DNA of 64,000 bases from Sphingobacterium cavernae (GCF_008520265.1 NZ_VIQM01000012.1:29708-93707); one strand, 5' to 3'. Positions 42,918-52,393 are shown, counted from the first letter of the stretch. Numbers and translations are program-made. The notes: a model not told the origin generated them from the sequence alone.

Positions 42918-44481
42918 ACAAACAACAGCTAGGTAAATTATCATAAGCCGCTTTAGAAGCCTTATCCATTTCGGTATCATGACCGACTTTAGCAATAGCT
43001 TTGCTTATGTCTCCTTTAGAAGTGACTTTTGAATTGAAATCTAGATGGATAATTTTGGCTTTTACGTCCCAATTTGCTGAAATCACTCCTTTAACACCTT
43101 TCGCTGCTTTTTCGATTCGGCTTTTGCACATCTCACAATTTCCGGAGACTTTTAACATGTCGTGTGTTTTAACAACGCTACTTTCCATATCATCGTGTTC
43201 GGTTTCTATCGGTGACTGATCATTGTTCATCATACTGACTTTACCTTCAAGTTGTGCACTTGCATCTACCGTGAAAGCCCCCTTTGTGACAATTTCCTCA
43301 CCATTTTCTAATCCCGATAAGACAGCGTATTGGTCACCTAATGAAGGTCCCAAAATAATCTCCCGAAGTTTAAAGGCTGGCGTTGATGTATTTGGTTGTT
43401 TGACATATACGATCGAACGCTTTCCTGTCCATAGAACTGCTGACTTAGGAATGACTATCTCCTTACCCTTTCCTTTCAAAGGAGCTGAAATATGTCCTGT
43501 AGCATACATCTCAGGTTTTAGATTACGGTCCATATTATCAGCTTCAACTCTAATCTTTGCAGTTCTAGAGGTTGCATCAATGATTGGATTAATAAAAGCT
43601 ATGCGACCCTTATATATTTTTCCAGGTAGGCTCTGTAAGCTATATTCCAACTGATCGCCAACTTTCAAGAATGGTAAATCTGTTTCGTATGCATCAAAAA
43701 TAGCCCACAGTTTTGAAAGATTCGTAATGGTATATAACACACTACCTTGGTTAATGTAATCGCCCTGATTCACATTTTTTGTTAAAACAACACCACTAGT
43801 ACTAGCGTGGATATTTACATAGGGGGAAACGGTTTTAGATTGTAGAATCTTATTTATTTGGTCTTCCGATACTTTCCATAAGCGAAGCTTTTCTTTAGCT
43901 GCATCAAGCAAGATTGGCTGCACATCTTGTAATTTTGCTGCTTCCAATAGTTCCTGTTGCGCTGTGAATAGATCAGGAGAATATATCTTCGCTATTAGTT
44001 GGCCTTCCTTAACGGATTCACCAGTAAAGGTTACATAGAGATTCTCTATGCGTCCATTGATATGTGAAGTCTGCGATTGTTGTAAGCGTTCATCGACTTG
44101 AATGGTACCATACAATTGTACTTCTTTAATAGCATTCTTGTGTCCCACTACAGAAGTTTGAATATTTGCCAAAGCAAAAGCTTCTTTAGAAAGCTGAATA
44201 GCTTCATCATCAATTAGTTCATCACCGCCTCCAGATGTTTTCAGTGGGATCAGATCCATTGCACATAACGGACATTTACCTGGTTTATCCATCTTGATTT
44301 GTGGGTGCATGGAGCATGTCCATACGGTAGCTCCGTCCTCAGTTACTTCCATTTCAAGATCATGACCATGATCATGGGACTCATTGCCCCCAAATATCGC
44401 CCAGCCGAGTAGTAATCCAGCCAGCAGAATAGCTCCGTAAGTTACTACCTTATTTCTAAGTATATTTTTCAGTTTATTCAT
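42907..44481 (-). CDS. cusB: CusB-type periplasmic adaptor with HMBD and C-terminal HMA domain
   Basis: 524 residues. After the membrane anchor (YGAILLAGLLLGWAIFGG) come a His-rich stretch and an HMBD module (WTCSMHPQIKMDKPGKCPLC). The adaptor core follows (about 115-415; GESVKEGQLIAKIYSPDL, ASTSGVVLTKNVNQGDYINQ). Residues 440-524 form an HMA-like domain with GNCEMCKSRIEKA and end LPSCCLYDR. The same HMA-plus-CCxYDR module occurs in the DUF3347 protein at 50917. The protein thus has metal sites at both ends, suited to handing Cu/Ag to CusA. Confidence 0.92.
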   Translation of the reverse strand: MNKLKNILRNKVVTYGAILLAGLLLGWAIFGGNESHDHGHDLEMEVTEDGATVWTCSMHPQIKMDKPGKCPLCAMDLIPLKTSGGGDELIDDEAIQLSKEAFALANIQTSVVGHKNAIKEVQLYGTIQVDERLQQSQTSHINGRIENLYVTFTGESVKEGQLIAKIYSPDLFTAQQELLEAAKLQDVQPILLDAAKEKLRLWKVSEDQINKILQSKTVSPYVNIHASTSGVVLTKNVNQGDYINQGSVLYTITNLSKLWAIFDAYETDLPFLKVGDQLEYSLQSLPGKIYKGRIAFINPIIDATSRTAKIRVEADNMDRNLKPEMYATGHISAPLKGKGKEIVIPKSAVLWTGKRSIVYVKQPNTSTPAFKLREIILGPSLGDQYAVLSGLENGEEIVTKGAFTVDASAQLEGKVSMMNNDQSPIETEHDDMESSVVKTHDMLKVSGNCEMCKSRIEKAAKGVKGVISANWDVKAKIIHLDFNSKVTSKGDISKAIAKVGHDTEMDKASKAAYDNLPSCCLYDR

Positions 44482-44505
44482 TACTAATAATTTTGAATAG
44501 TTTCG

Positions 44506-45969
44506 TTATTTATTGTCTGCTAATAATTTCTTAATTGACACAACCATCGTGTTATAATTCGCAATAGCTTCTGCTTTTTTAAGTTGATAGTCCAACAATT
44601 GTCGCTGTACCTGAATGACATTTGTTAGATCACTTTTGCCAGTTATAAACTCTTTTACAATTAAGTTATAAGTCGTTTGGGCAAGTGTCGTCTGCTTGTC
44701 ATATAATTTCAAAACTCGTTCTGCATCATCCATTTGGCTTTTGAAACCATAGTACTCACTTTTTAAGGTGTTATAAGTGTTTTTAAAGTTCTCCTCGGTT
44801 GATTTCCGCCACAGTTCACTTTCTTTTTGTTGTGCAGTGTATTTTTTTCGGAAGATCGGCAGGCTCACAGAGACCATAGGCATAACCATATCTTTCCCAT
44901 TCATACCCTCCATGGCCAGCATCGTATTATTGGTTTTCCCAACAAGCATATATTGAGCACCGATACCGATCATGGGATAGCTCATTTTTTTATCCATCTC
45001 GGCTTTTGCTTTAAAAGCCAAACCTTCTTCTGAAATCATCTCAAGCATGGGGTTGTTTTTCTCAATAATTGCCAAGGCTTCCTCTTCATTATATAAAAAC
45101 GCCAATTTGTTAATCTCTTTACCTAACATAACCTCTTCATTGGCTTCCCTATTTAACAATGCATTGAATTTTGCTTTTTCGGCTTTGATTTGAGAATGGA
45201 GGCTTTCAATATTGTTTTCAATTTCAGCAATCTCCAATTGAATCCGGAGTACTTCCGACATACCTGAGCCTGAACCACCCGTCATTCCACCCATTCCAGC
45301 CCCGGACGACATATTCATGCTGGGGTTAGTAGCCGAAGCACTTGTGGAACTGCTTCCCATATTCATTCCACCCATACTTGATGAGGTGGTGGATGTAGAA
45401 GGTGAGGAAGCAGCCTTACTGGTAACGGTCGGAGTTGCATTTGGCTGGGCGGTGTTAGATGGCGCAGAAAACTTCCTTAAAACCAATTGTTCCAATTGAT
45501 CTAAGATTTTTTTATTTTCTTCATTATTGTGTAGCTGCTCGTTCAGTTTTTGCATTGTATACCATTGAATACTGACTTGCAGAATCAAGTTATTCACTGC
45601 TTCCCGATATTGCTGATCTTGCATATTGGCCATGTGCGTTGCTTCTGTCCGGGCTGCTTTTCTTGTACCAAACCAAGGAAACATCTGCATCAAACTGACA
45701 TTCCCAATGGAGCGGCCACCAACAATGTCCATGGGCATGGTGTATGCTTCCAAAGATAGTTCCGGATCCTGAAAAGCTCCCGCTTGCGGGATCTTTTCAA
45801 GGAAGGCCTCATGTGCTAAGCTTTGCGATTTTACGCCCGGGTTATTGTCTATCGCGACCTTTATGTAGTGTGATAGTGAATCTTTCGTTTGCTCCTGAGC
45901 GAAAGCATTCGAAAAGAAACCCAACACTACAAATAGGCTCGTAGCTATATATGTTTTATTCTTTTTCAT
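44506..45969 (-). CDS. cusC: CusC-type outer-membrane channel (TolC family) with Met/Ser/Gly-rich insert
   Basis: 487 residues; signal peptide 1-24 (ending NAFAQ). An OEP-type coiled-coil channel whose first repeat is interrupted by a low-complexity insert, about residues 168-238, rich in Ser, Thr, Gly and with eight Met (for example SSMGGMNMGSSS and SMNMSSGAGMGGM). The insert faces the periplasm in the TolC topology, and its Met content suits Cu(I)/Ag(I) binding (inference). Start overlaps the cusA stop by 14 bases; cusB starts 24 bases after its stop. Confidence 0.9.
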   Translation of the reverse strand: MKKNKTYIATSLFVVLGFFSNAFAQEQTKDSLSHYIKVAIDNNPGVKSQSLAHEAFLEKIPQAGAFQDPELSLEAYTMPMDIVGGRSIGNVSLMQMFPWFGTRKAARTEATHMANMQDQQYREAVNNLILQVSIQWYTMQKLNEQLHNNEENKKILDQLEQLVLRKFSAPSNTAQPNATPTVTSKAASSPSTSTTSSSMGGMNMGSSSTSASATNPSMNMSSGAGMGGMTGGSGSGMSEVLRIQLEIAEIENNIESLHSQIKAEKAKFNALLNREANEEVMLGKEINKLAFLYNEEEALAIIEKNNPMLEMISEEGLAFKAKAEMDKKMSYPMIGIGAQYMLVGKTNNTMLAMEGMNGKDMVMPMVSVSLPIFRKKYTAQQKESELWRKSTEENFKNTYNTLKSEYYGFKSQMDDAERVLKLYDKQTTLAQTTYNLIVKEFITGKSDLTNVIQVQRQLLDYQLKKAEAIANYNTMVVSIKKLLADNK

Positions 45970-48900
45970 CAGTTATTTGATTTTTATTTTTTGACCTGTT
46001 TTCTTTTCTAAGGGCCGATTCTCTCCACCAGCATTGGAATACCGGCACTACAAACATGGTCATGGATTGGATCAGCATCCCCCCAAATGTTGGGATTGCC
46101 ATCGGCACCATTATTTCTGCTCCTTTACCCGTTGAGGTCAATACAGGCAACAGGGCTATCAAAGCCGTGGCGGTGGTCATCGCGGCAGGCCTCACACGTT
46201 TTAATCCTGCATAGACAACGGCCTCCCTGATCTCTTCTTTTGTTCTTGGGTTTCGGGCAACGAAAGTATCGTGGATATATGTACCCATCAATACACCGTC
46301 ACTTGTCGCCAATCCAAACAGAGCTATAAAACCTACCCAAACAGCTATACTGAGATTAATGCTGTGCATCTGGAACAAGTCCCTCATATTCGTTCCCCCC
46401 ACAGAGAAGTCCATGAACCAAGGCTGTCCATATAACCATAATAAAATAAAACCTCCTGCAAGCGCTACAAATACGCCGGAGAAATGGATCAAGGAAGCGG
46501 TAATTGTCCGGAACTGGAAGTAAAGAATGAGCAAAATAGCCAATAAACTCATCGGTATGATAAGGAGAAGACGTTTTGCCGCACGTTCTTGTTGTTCATA
46601 ATTACCCGCAAATACATAGGTTACACCATCGGGTAATGTCAATTCCCCGGAAGCTATTTTTTCCTGTAAGATGTTATCGGCTTCACGCACGACCTCTACC
46701 TCAGCCTTACCACTTATTTTATCAAATATAACGTAGCCTAACAAAAAAGTGTTTTCGCTTTGGATCATCTGCGCACCTTTGGCGTATTCAATGTCAACGA
46801 CATCCCCCAAAGGTATTTGTACACCGGTAGCGGTAGGGATGATTATTTTCCGTAATGCATCGGGATCATCCCTTAATTCGCGCGGATACCGTAAACGAAC
46901 AGGAAACCGCTCCCTGCCTTCTACGGTATTGGTCAATGACATACCACCAATTCCCGCACTGATCACTTCTTGAAGCTCTGCTACGGTAATTCCATACCTA
47001 GCCATTTTATCTCGGTTTAGGTGCAATTCAATATAGGGCGCGCCTACTGCACGGTCGTAAAAAACCGTAGATGGCATGATCGATGGAATATCCTTTAAGG
47101 CTGTTTCCAATGCTTTTCCGCCAGCTTCTATCGATTCAAGATCAGGACCCGATACTTTTAAGCCCATAGGGGCTCTCATACCTGTGGAAAGCATAACCAT
47201 CCTTGCTTCAATGGGTTGTAGTTTTGGTGCGGAAGTTAAGCCCGGCAAATGGGAAACATTGACAATCTCCTGCCAAATGTCGTCTGCCTTTTTGATCTCG
47301 GGACGCCATTGACGAAAGAATTTACCGCTTTTATCTATGATAAGGCTATCTCGTGGAATTTGCCTAAATCCCTGATCCAAATGGTAGGTATCTCCGTTGA
47401 TCAGTTCAAAATGCCCGTCGCTATTAGTTTTAAAACGCTCTCTATGACCATCTTCGTCTAAAATATATTCCGGAATGTAATTGATGGTATTTTCAAACAT
47501 TTGGGTAGGCGCCGGGTCAAGGGCAGAGTTTACACGTCCCCATTTACCGACTGTGATTTCAACCTCTGGGATATTTTGAATACGTTTGTCCAAGGTTCGG
47601 ATAAATTGCAGGTTTTGTTCAATGCCAGTATGTGGCATACTTGTCGGCATTAGCAAGAAAGAGCCTTCATTTAAACTTGGCATAAATTCCTCTCCAATTC
47701 CTGGGAACGTTTCGGTTGATTTCTGCCAGAAAGTAGTTTCCTTAAACGATTTCCATCCGATCGTCTCGAAACCTTTGGCTACAAACCCAAAGCTTCTTTC
47801 GGTTCCCATCCAAGCCAACAATCCGAATACCAGGGTTATGATAGGTATGGACATAAACTTCCATCGATGGGAAAGCGACCAGCGCAAAACCTGCTCGTAA
47901 TAGATCACCAGTGCCCACAACATCCCTAGGATGGCTCCAATTGCCAAAAACACAAATACAAAGTTAAGCGTCGTACTGGCTTGCGTACCCAGCGGCAGCC
48001 ATTCCACCGTCAGGTAATACATTGTCACGAAAAGAGTAATTGCTACATTGATATAGTTGGCAAATTTCTCTCCTTTCCAATTCGGTGTAAACAGATTATT
48101 TATTCCGATCAGGGTCAAAGCAAAGGCTATAAAAACGCCCGAGTATATCCAAAGTCCAATACCTGCTGCCACTAAGAAATAGTTGGCAAACTGGCGCAGC
48201 TTCTTACCGTTCAATCGAATCGAATAAACGTAGTAGGCCAGTGTTGGCAATACGATGATTCCTAAGAGAAAAGCTGAAGTTAGAGCAAAAGTTTTGGTAT
48301 AGGCCAGCGGTTTAAATAGCTTTCCCTCTTGCGCCTCCATGGCAAAAACAGGCAAAAAACTGATGATCGTAGTGAGCATGGCTGTTGACAAGGCTCCCGA
48401 CACCTCGGATACGGCTTTGGAAATTAAGTTTACAAAAGCTTTTCCGCGGCTTTCAACACTCCTGGCTCGTTCTTCATCCATATACCGCAGGATACTTTCG
48501 ACAAAGACGATCCCGACATCTACCATAACGCCAATAGCGATTGCGATACCTGAAAGGGCCACGATATTGGCCTCTACACCCATTTGCCTCATGATAATGA
48601 ATGTGGTCAGTACCCCAATCGGTAGGATACTTGATATCAAGATGGATGCACGCAGATTAATGACAAGTACGATGACAACGATAATACAGATCAAGATTTC
48701 GTGGGTCAGGGCATTCTCTAAAGTGCCGATCGTTTCCTGAATTAGTCCTGAACGGTCGTAGAAGGGAACAACTGTTACCTTGGAAACAGTACCGTCCGCT
48801 AATGTCTTTTGAGGAAGACCTGCTTCCATTTGTTTAATCTTTGCCTTGACGTTATTGATAACCTCCATTGGGTTTGCCCCATATCTAGCAACCACGACAC

Positions 48901-49810
48901 CACCGACGGCCTCGACTCCTTCTTTATCCAGCCCTCCACGTCGTGTGGCTGGCCCTAAGTTTACAAACCCTACGTCTTTTATTTTGACAGGCACATTGTT
49001 CCGTACGGTTACCACCGCATCTTCGAGATCTTTGACGCTTTTTATATAGCCTAATCCGCGTACTAGGTATTCCGCTTTGTTTATTTCGATCGTTTCGGCA
49101 CCGATATCAAGGTTGCTGTTTTGAATGGCGGACATAATATCCATTACGGAAACGTTATAAGCACGCATAGCGTCAGGATCGATATCAACCTGATATTCTT
49201 TTACAAACCCACCGATGGAAGCCACTTCGGAAACTCCTTCTGATGCTGCTAAGTTATATTTGGCATAGAAATCCTGCACGGTGCGCAGTTCCTCGGGATC
49301 CCAACCACCGGTCGGCTCACCGGTTTCAGGATTGCGTCCTTCCAAGGTGTACCAATAAACCTGTCCCAGCGCCGTAGCATCTGGACCCAATGAGGGTATG
49401 ACCCCTGTTGGGAGCGTACCAGCAGGCAGTGAATTGAGCTTTTCTAATATTCTGGAACGGCTCCAATAAAATTCGATATCTTCCTCGAAAATGATATAAA
49501 GGAATGACATACCGAACATAGAGCTGCTTCGGATTGTTTTTACTCCCGGAATTCCCAAAAGGGATGTTGTTAAGGGATAAGTGATCTGTTCTTGGATATC
49601 TTTGGGAGATCTTCCCATCCATTCTGTCGCTACGATTTGCTGGTTATCACCAATATCCGGAATAGCGTCTACAGGAACGGGATCACTTGGCAACAGGTTC
49701 TGGTGCCAATTAAAGGGTGCTGTAATCAGCCCCCAAATGACTACTACAATCAACAGTAGAATGGTAATTATTCTATTATTGAGAAAGTACTTAATAATAG
49801 TATTAAGCAT
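45956..49810 (-). CDS. cusA: CusA-type RND copper/silver pump, enlarged
   Basis: 1284 residues, over 200 more than typical CusA/CzcA chains. The core is evident: PVPVDAIPDIGDNQQIVATE, IAIAIGVMVDVGIVFVESI (proton-relay helix), GFIALFGLATSDGVLMGTYI. Extra material includes added hydrophobic segments after the first helix bundle (from YYVYSIRLNGKKLRQFANYF to WLPLGTQASTTLNFV) and a polar insert in the second periplasmic loop (TINYIPEYILDEDGHRERF... WRPEIKKADDIWQE). CusB and CusC follow. The gene is notably richer in G+C than the chromosome on either side. Confidence 0.93.
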   Translation of the reverse strand: MLNTIIKYFLNNRIITILLLIVVVIWGLITAPFNWHQNLLPSDPVPVDAIPDIGDNQQIVATEWMGRSPKDIQEQITYPLTTSLLGIPGVKTIRSSSMFGMSFLYIIFEEDIEFYWSRSRILEKLNSLPAGTLPTGVIPSLGPDATALGQVYWYTLEGRNPETGEPTGGWDPEELRTVQDFYAKYNLAASEGVSEVASIGGFVKEYQVDIDPDAMRAYNVSVMDIMSAIQNSNLDIGAETIEINKAEYLVRGLGYIKSVKDLEDAVVTVRNNVPVKIKDVGFVNLGPATRRGGLDKEGVEAVGGVVVARYGANPMEVINNVKAKIKQMEAGLPQKTLADGTVSKVTVVPFYDRSGLIQETIGTLENALTHEILICIIVVIVLVINLRASILISSILPIGVLTTFIIMRQMGVEANIVALSGIAIAIGVMVDVGIVFVESILRYMDEERARSVESRGKAFVNLISKAVSEVSGALSTAMLTTIISFLPVFAMEAQEGKLFKPLAYTKTFALTSAFLLGIIVLPTLAYYVYSIRLNGKKLRQFANYFLVAAGIGLWIYSGVFIAFALTLIGINNLFTPNWKGEKFANYINVAITLFVTMYYLTVEWLPLGTQASTTLNFVFVFLAIGAILGMLWALVIYYEQVLRWSLSHRWKFMSIPIITLVFGLLAWMGTERSFGFVAKGFETIGWKSFKETTFWQKSTETFPGIGEEFMPSLNEGSFLLMPTSMPHTGIEQNLQFIRTLDKRIQNIPEVEITVGKWGRVNSALDPAPTQMFENTINYIPEYILDEDGHRERFKTNSDGHFELINGDTYHLDQGFRQIPRDSLIIDKSGKFFRQWRPEIKKADDIWQEIVNVSHLPGLTSAPKLQPIEARMVMLSTGMRAPMGLKVSGPDLESIEAGGKALETALKDIPSIMPSTVFYDRAVGAPYIELHLNRDKMARYGITVAELQEVISAGIGGMSLTNTVEGRERFPVRLRYPRELRDDPDALRKIIIPTATGVQIPLGDVVDIEYAKGAQMIQSENTFLLGYVIFDKISGKAEVEVVREADNILQEKIASGELTLPDGVTYVFAGNYEQQERAAKRLLLIIPMSLLAILLILYFQFRTITASLIHFSGVFVALAGGFILLWLYGQPWFMDFSVGGTNMRDLFQMHSINLSIAVWVGFIALFGLATSDGVLMGTYIHDTFVARNPRTKEEIREAVVYAGLKRVRPAAMTTATALIALLPVLTSTGKGAEIMVPMAIPTFGGMLIQSMTMFVVPVFQCWWRESALRKENRSKNKNQITDEKE

Positions 49811-49891
49811 AACATATACAGTTTTGACATATTAATTTTAGCATACAGATTATCACTGAATTGAAACCTGTATGCTAAAAAATCCTTGATC

Positions 49892-50485
49892 TTACATTAA
49901 CTCTTCTTGAACTTCTCCACAGGTAAGCATCTCCGCTCCATAGTATGGGTTTTTGATTTCCTTGCTATCACTCAGCCAGTATGCGCCCTTGTTGTCATCA
50001 TACATCGGGCAAAAGACTTTATATAAAGGTTTGTCTGTGCCAAATGTCTTTGCTATATCGTAAAAATCCTTACTCAACGTCACTAAATGCTCTCGTTGAT
50101 GAGCAATATTGCCCACGTTGTCTGAGATATGTTCTGCATGTTCTTTAATGTCCGCAGCAATATCCTCGTATGTAGTTTTGTCTTCCGCACTGAACCCATC
50201 TGACTTGATTTTAGGAAGGGCCTCCAACATGCCTTTAGCGGCATTGGCAGCTTCTTTATCATTATCTGACGACAGAGCAAATGTTAAATGTTGGTAGTGA
50301 GCATACAATTCAGAAAAATTGCCCTGTTCAGGGTTTTCTGTACTGTTATCTGAAGGTATTGTTTCAGTTACAGGAGCAGAAGTTTGCTCTGTACTTGCGG
50401 CTTTTTTCTCTGTATTTCCGTTACATGCTGTTAAAGCCAGTATTGAAGAGGCGATTAAGCCTAAAAATAAATGTTTCATTGTCAT
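49892..50485 (-). CDS. DUF3347-domain lipoprotein
   Basis: 197 residues. A lipoprotein signal (IASSILALTACNG) and a Glu/Ser/Thr-rich linker precede a DUF3347 domain (about 60-195). The end shows VFCPMYDDNKGAYWLSDS and NPYYGAEMLTCGEVQEEL; Cys, Met and His/Tyr positions match those of the paralogue at 50917 and may bind copper. It is encoded upstream of cusA in the same operon (81 bases). The two leading Mets (MTMKHLF) leave the exact start open by two codons. Confidence 0.85.
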   Translation of the reverse strand: MTMKHLFLGLIASSILALTACNGNTEKKAASTEQTSAPVTETIPSDNSTENPEQGNFSELYAHYQHLTFALSSDNDKEAANAAKGMLEALPKIKSDGFSAEDKTTYEDIAADIKEHAEHISDNVGNIAHQREHLVTLSKDFYDIAKTFGTDKPLYKVFCPMYDDNKGAYWLSDSKEIKNPYYGAEMLTCGEVQEELM

Positions 50486-50500
50486 GATTTTTGTTAATTG

Positions 50501-50905
50501 TTAAAACTGTTTTATATAATTTGTAAATGTTGCTTTATTTTCAAAATAGGAAACCTCTCCATTATTACCCGTAATAGCTATCAGCGCAGCTGCTTTATCT
50601 ACATGCTTTTTTGAAAAAGGGTCAATTGCGACACGAACCGATTCATCCTTAGGTATACGTTCTTTACACATTTGGCAACAACCATAATATGTCTTTCCTT
50701 CAAACTCTACTTCGAATTGCTTCTTACCCATGTATTCATTATTTACCATGCAAACCAAATCATTAGGCACGATATCCCCTTTGTTAAAAACATTTGGATT
50801 GCTATCCGTTACGTTTTGCTCTTTCTTTTTCGAGGCTTCATTGGAGTTTCCGCTACAAGAAGTTAGTGTAGCTAAAATCATCAAAGCGTATAAAATAATC
50901 TTCAT
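50501..50905 (-). CDS. Lipoprotein with TRASH/YHS-like metal motif
   Basis: 134 residues; lipobox LTSC near residue 17. The core contains DLVCMVNNEYMGKKQFEVEF then YYGCCQMCKERIP, a Cys...CCxxC arrangement resembling TRASH or YHS-type metal-binding modules. The C-terminal part (NNGEVSYFENKATFTNYI) resembles the end of NosL-like copper proteins. Probably a membrane-anchored copper chaperone (inference). It lies between the two DUF3347 genes with 11- and 15-base gaps. Confidence 0.72.
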   Translation of the reverse strand: MKIILYALMILATLTSCSGNSNEASKKKEQNVTDSNPNVFNKGDIVPNDLVCMVNNEYMGKKQFEVEFEGKTYYGCCQMCKERIPKDESVRVAIDPFSKKHVDKAAALIAITGNNGEVSYFENKATFTNYIKQF

Positions 50906-50916
50906 ATTGTGATTAA

Positions 50917-51789
50917 TTATTTGATAGTTTCAATAATATTTCCACATGTCAGCATCTTATTGCCGTAATATGGGTTTTTAACCGCTTCTTCCTTGCTTAA
51001 CCAATTTGCACCTTTACCACTATTATACATTGGGCAATGCTGATAGTAAACAGGTGTTTCTTGCTTTGATACTTTGGTTAACTCATACATATATTTAGAC
51101 AGCAATGCAAAGGCTTCCCTTTGTTTTGAAATATCTTTGGTTGCGGCAATATTTCCAGCATTGTCCGTTAAATCTTTCAATGCCTTCATCCAAACGGCAT
51201 GTTCTTCATTTGAAAGTTTTGTCATTTCTACCGCTTTAATTGCTTTTACCAGTTCAGCGGCCTTTGCAAATGAATTACCTGCATCGGTTTTCACCAACGC
51301 ATCTTTTACCAAGTAATAATTATCGAAAACAGCTTTTAACTGTTGTCCCTCTTGAGCGGCAGTAACTTTTGTTTGGTTCATATCGTTATGGCCTTTATGC
51401 TCATTATGCATCAGCATATCCGCATCTTTAGCTTTTACAACTGGCTTAGCCACTCGATCATATTGGCAACATTCAGGCAATTTGGTATATACATCATCAG
51501 GAGCTAAGAAGTTGTCACTGTCGTACCCTGCTAAAGCAATACGTTTAAGTATTTCATCTTGATTCGTTTTATTAGCATCATAAGTAAACGTAGCCATTTT
51601 AGTATCTTCATTCCATTCTACGTTGGCTACTTTGTTCACGTTACCAGCTTTTTCGATATTGGCTTTACACATATCGCAATTGCCATATATTTTTACGGTT
51701 TCTGTTTTCGCATTTTTGATTTGCGCAAAACTGTTCATGGATGATAGTAATACGACGATTACCATCACTATTTTTGATAATGATTTCAT
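50917..51789 (-). CDS. HMA-DUF3347 fusion protein, exported
   Basis: 290 residues; signal peptide 1-22 (ending NSFAQ). Residues 28-112 are an HMA-like domain with GNCDMCKANIEKA (C38, C41), closed by LPECCQYDR (C107, C108). Residues 140-290 are DUF3347 with HCPMYNSGKGANWLS and NPYYGNKMLTCGNI. It shares its first module with the CusB C-terminus and its second with the lipoprotein at 49892. A likely soluble periplasmic Cu carrier (inference). Second gene of the copper operon. Confidence 0.87.
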   Translation of the reverse strand: MKSLSKIVMVIVVLLSSMNSFAQIKNAKTETVKIYGNCDMCKANIEKAGNVNKVANVEWNEDTKMATFTYDANKTNQDEILKRIALAGYDSDNFLAPDDVYTKLPECCQYDRVAKPVVKAKDADMLMHNEHKGHNDMNQTKVTAAQEGQQLKAVFDNYYLVKDALVKTDAGNSFAKAAELVKAIKAVEMTKLSNEEHAVWMKALKDLTDNAGNIAATKDISKQREAFALLSKYMYELTKVSKQETPVYYQHCPMYNSGKGANWLSKEEAVKNPYYGNKMLTCGNIIETIK

Positions 51790-51882
51790 TTTGAAAATTT
51801 TAGATAATTAAGATATAAGATGAGTGTCGAAAACTGTATTTAGTTCTCGACAAGACCTACCTGTGGCTATCAAGCCATAGTT

Positions 51883-52260
51883 TTAACCTATTTTAGGCGG
51901 TTGCCAAATGGAATAAACCCCTGAAGAATAATAGAGTTGTTTATAGAATGAGTATGATTTTTTGTTCTCAAAAAAGAAAGTGTTATGAGAATATTTAAGA
52001 TTCTGAATGCAGTGTGTAGGAGAAGAATTGTGACAGGATTTTGCATCACAAGCTCCTGAACAACCGGAATCGCCCTCGCTATCTTTGCAACAGTTCTTTT
52101 TACAAGCCTGTTTACTTTGATGATCAGAAGAATGATCGCAACAAGACTTATCTTTTTTAACGATTTCGGTTTTATGAGATGAGCATGCCAAAGCCTCTCC
52201 TGGAATTAGAAAAAATCCCAGTAAGCATATACTTAAGAATATCTTTAGTAAGTTAGACAT
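51883..52260 (-). CDS. Cys-rich exported protein with C-terminal IWQPPKI motif
   Basis: 125 residues; signal peptide (MSNLLKIFLSICLLGFFLIP, cleavage near ALA). The mature part is remarkably rich in Cys, His, Lys and Asp: KSCCDHSSDHQS, CKKNCCKDSEGDSGCSGACD. A hydrophilic segment then leads to SIWQPPKIG. Third member of the set with 27191 and 35989, and first gene of the copper operon. The metallothionein-like composition suggests periplasmic metal binding. Confidence 0.75.
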   Translation of the reverse strand: MSNLLKIFLSICLLGFFLIPGEALACSSHKTEIVKKDKSCCDHSSDHQSKQACKKNCCKDSEGDSGCSGACDAKSCHNSSPTHCIQNLKYSHNTFFFENKKSYSFYKQLYYSSGVYSIWQPPKIG

Positions 52261-52292
52261 ATACCTTGCTTATAATAAGCTTCATCGCTATG

Positions 52293-52300
52293 CAAATTTA
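52293..52300 (-). promoter_or_regulatory. Probable -7 element of the copper operon promoter
   Basis: On the minus strand TAAATTTG (complement of 52293-52300) matches TAnnTTTG and lies about 30 bases before the first start codon. No TTTG stands 19 bases upstream, only an A/T run, so the promoter may need an activator. Confidence 0.45.
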
Positions 52301-52393
52301 TACTATTTTTTTTATAAAAATCCTTTTTTTTTATAAATATGGGCGTAAGGAACGATAATTATATTATCAAACCCTATAATACTTAGGTATTGA

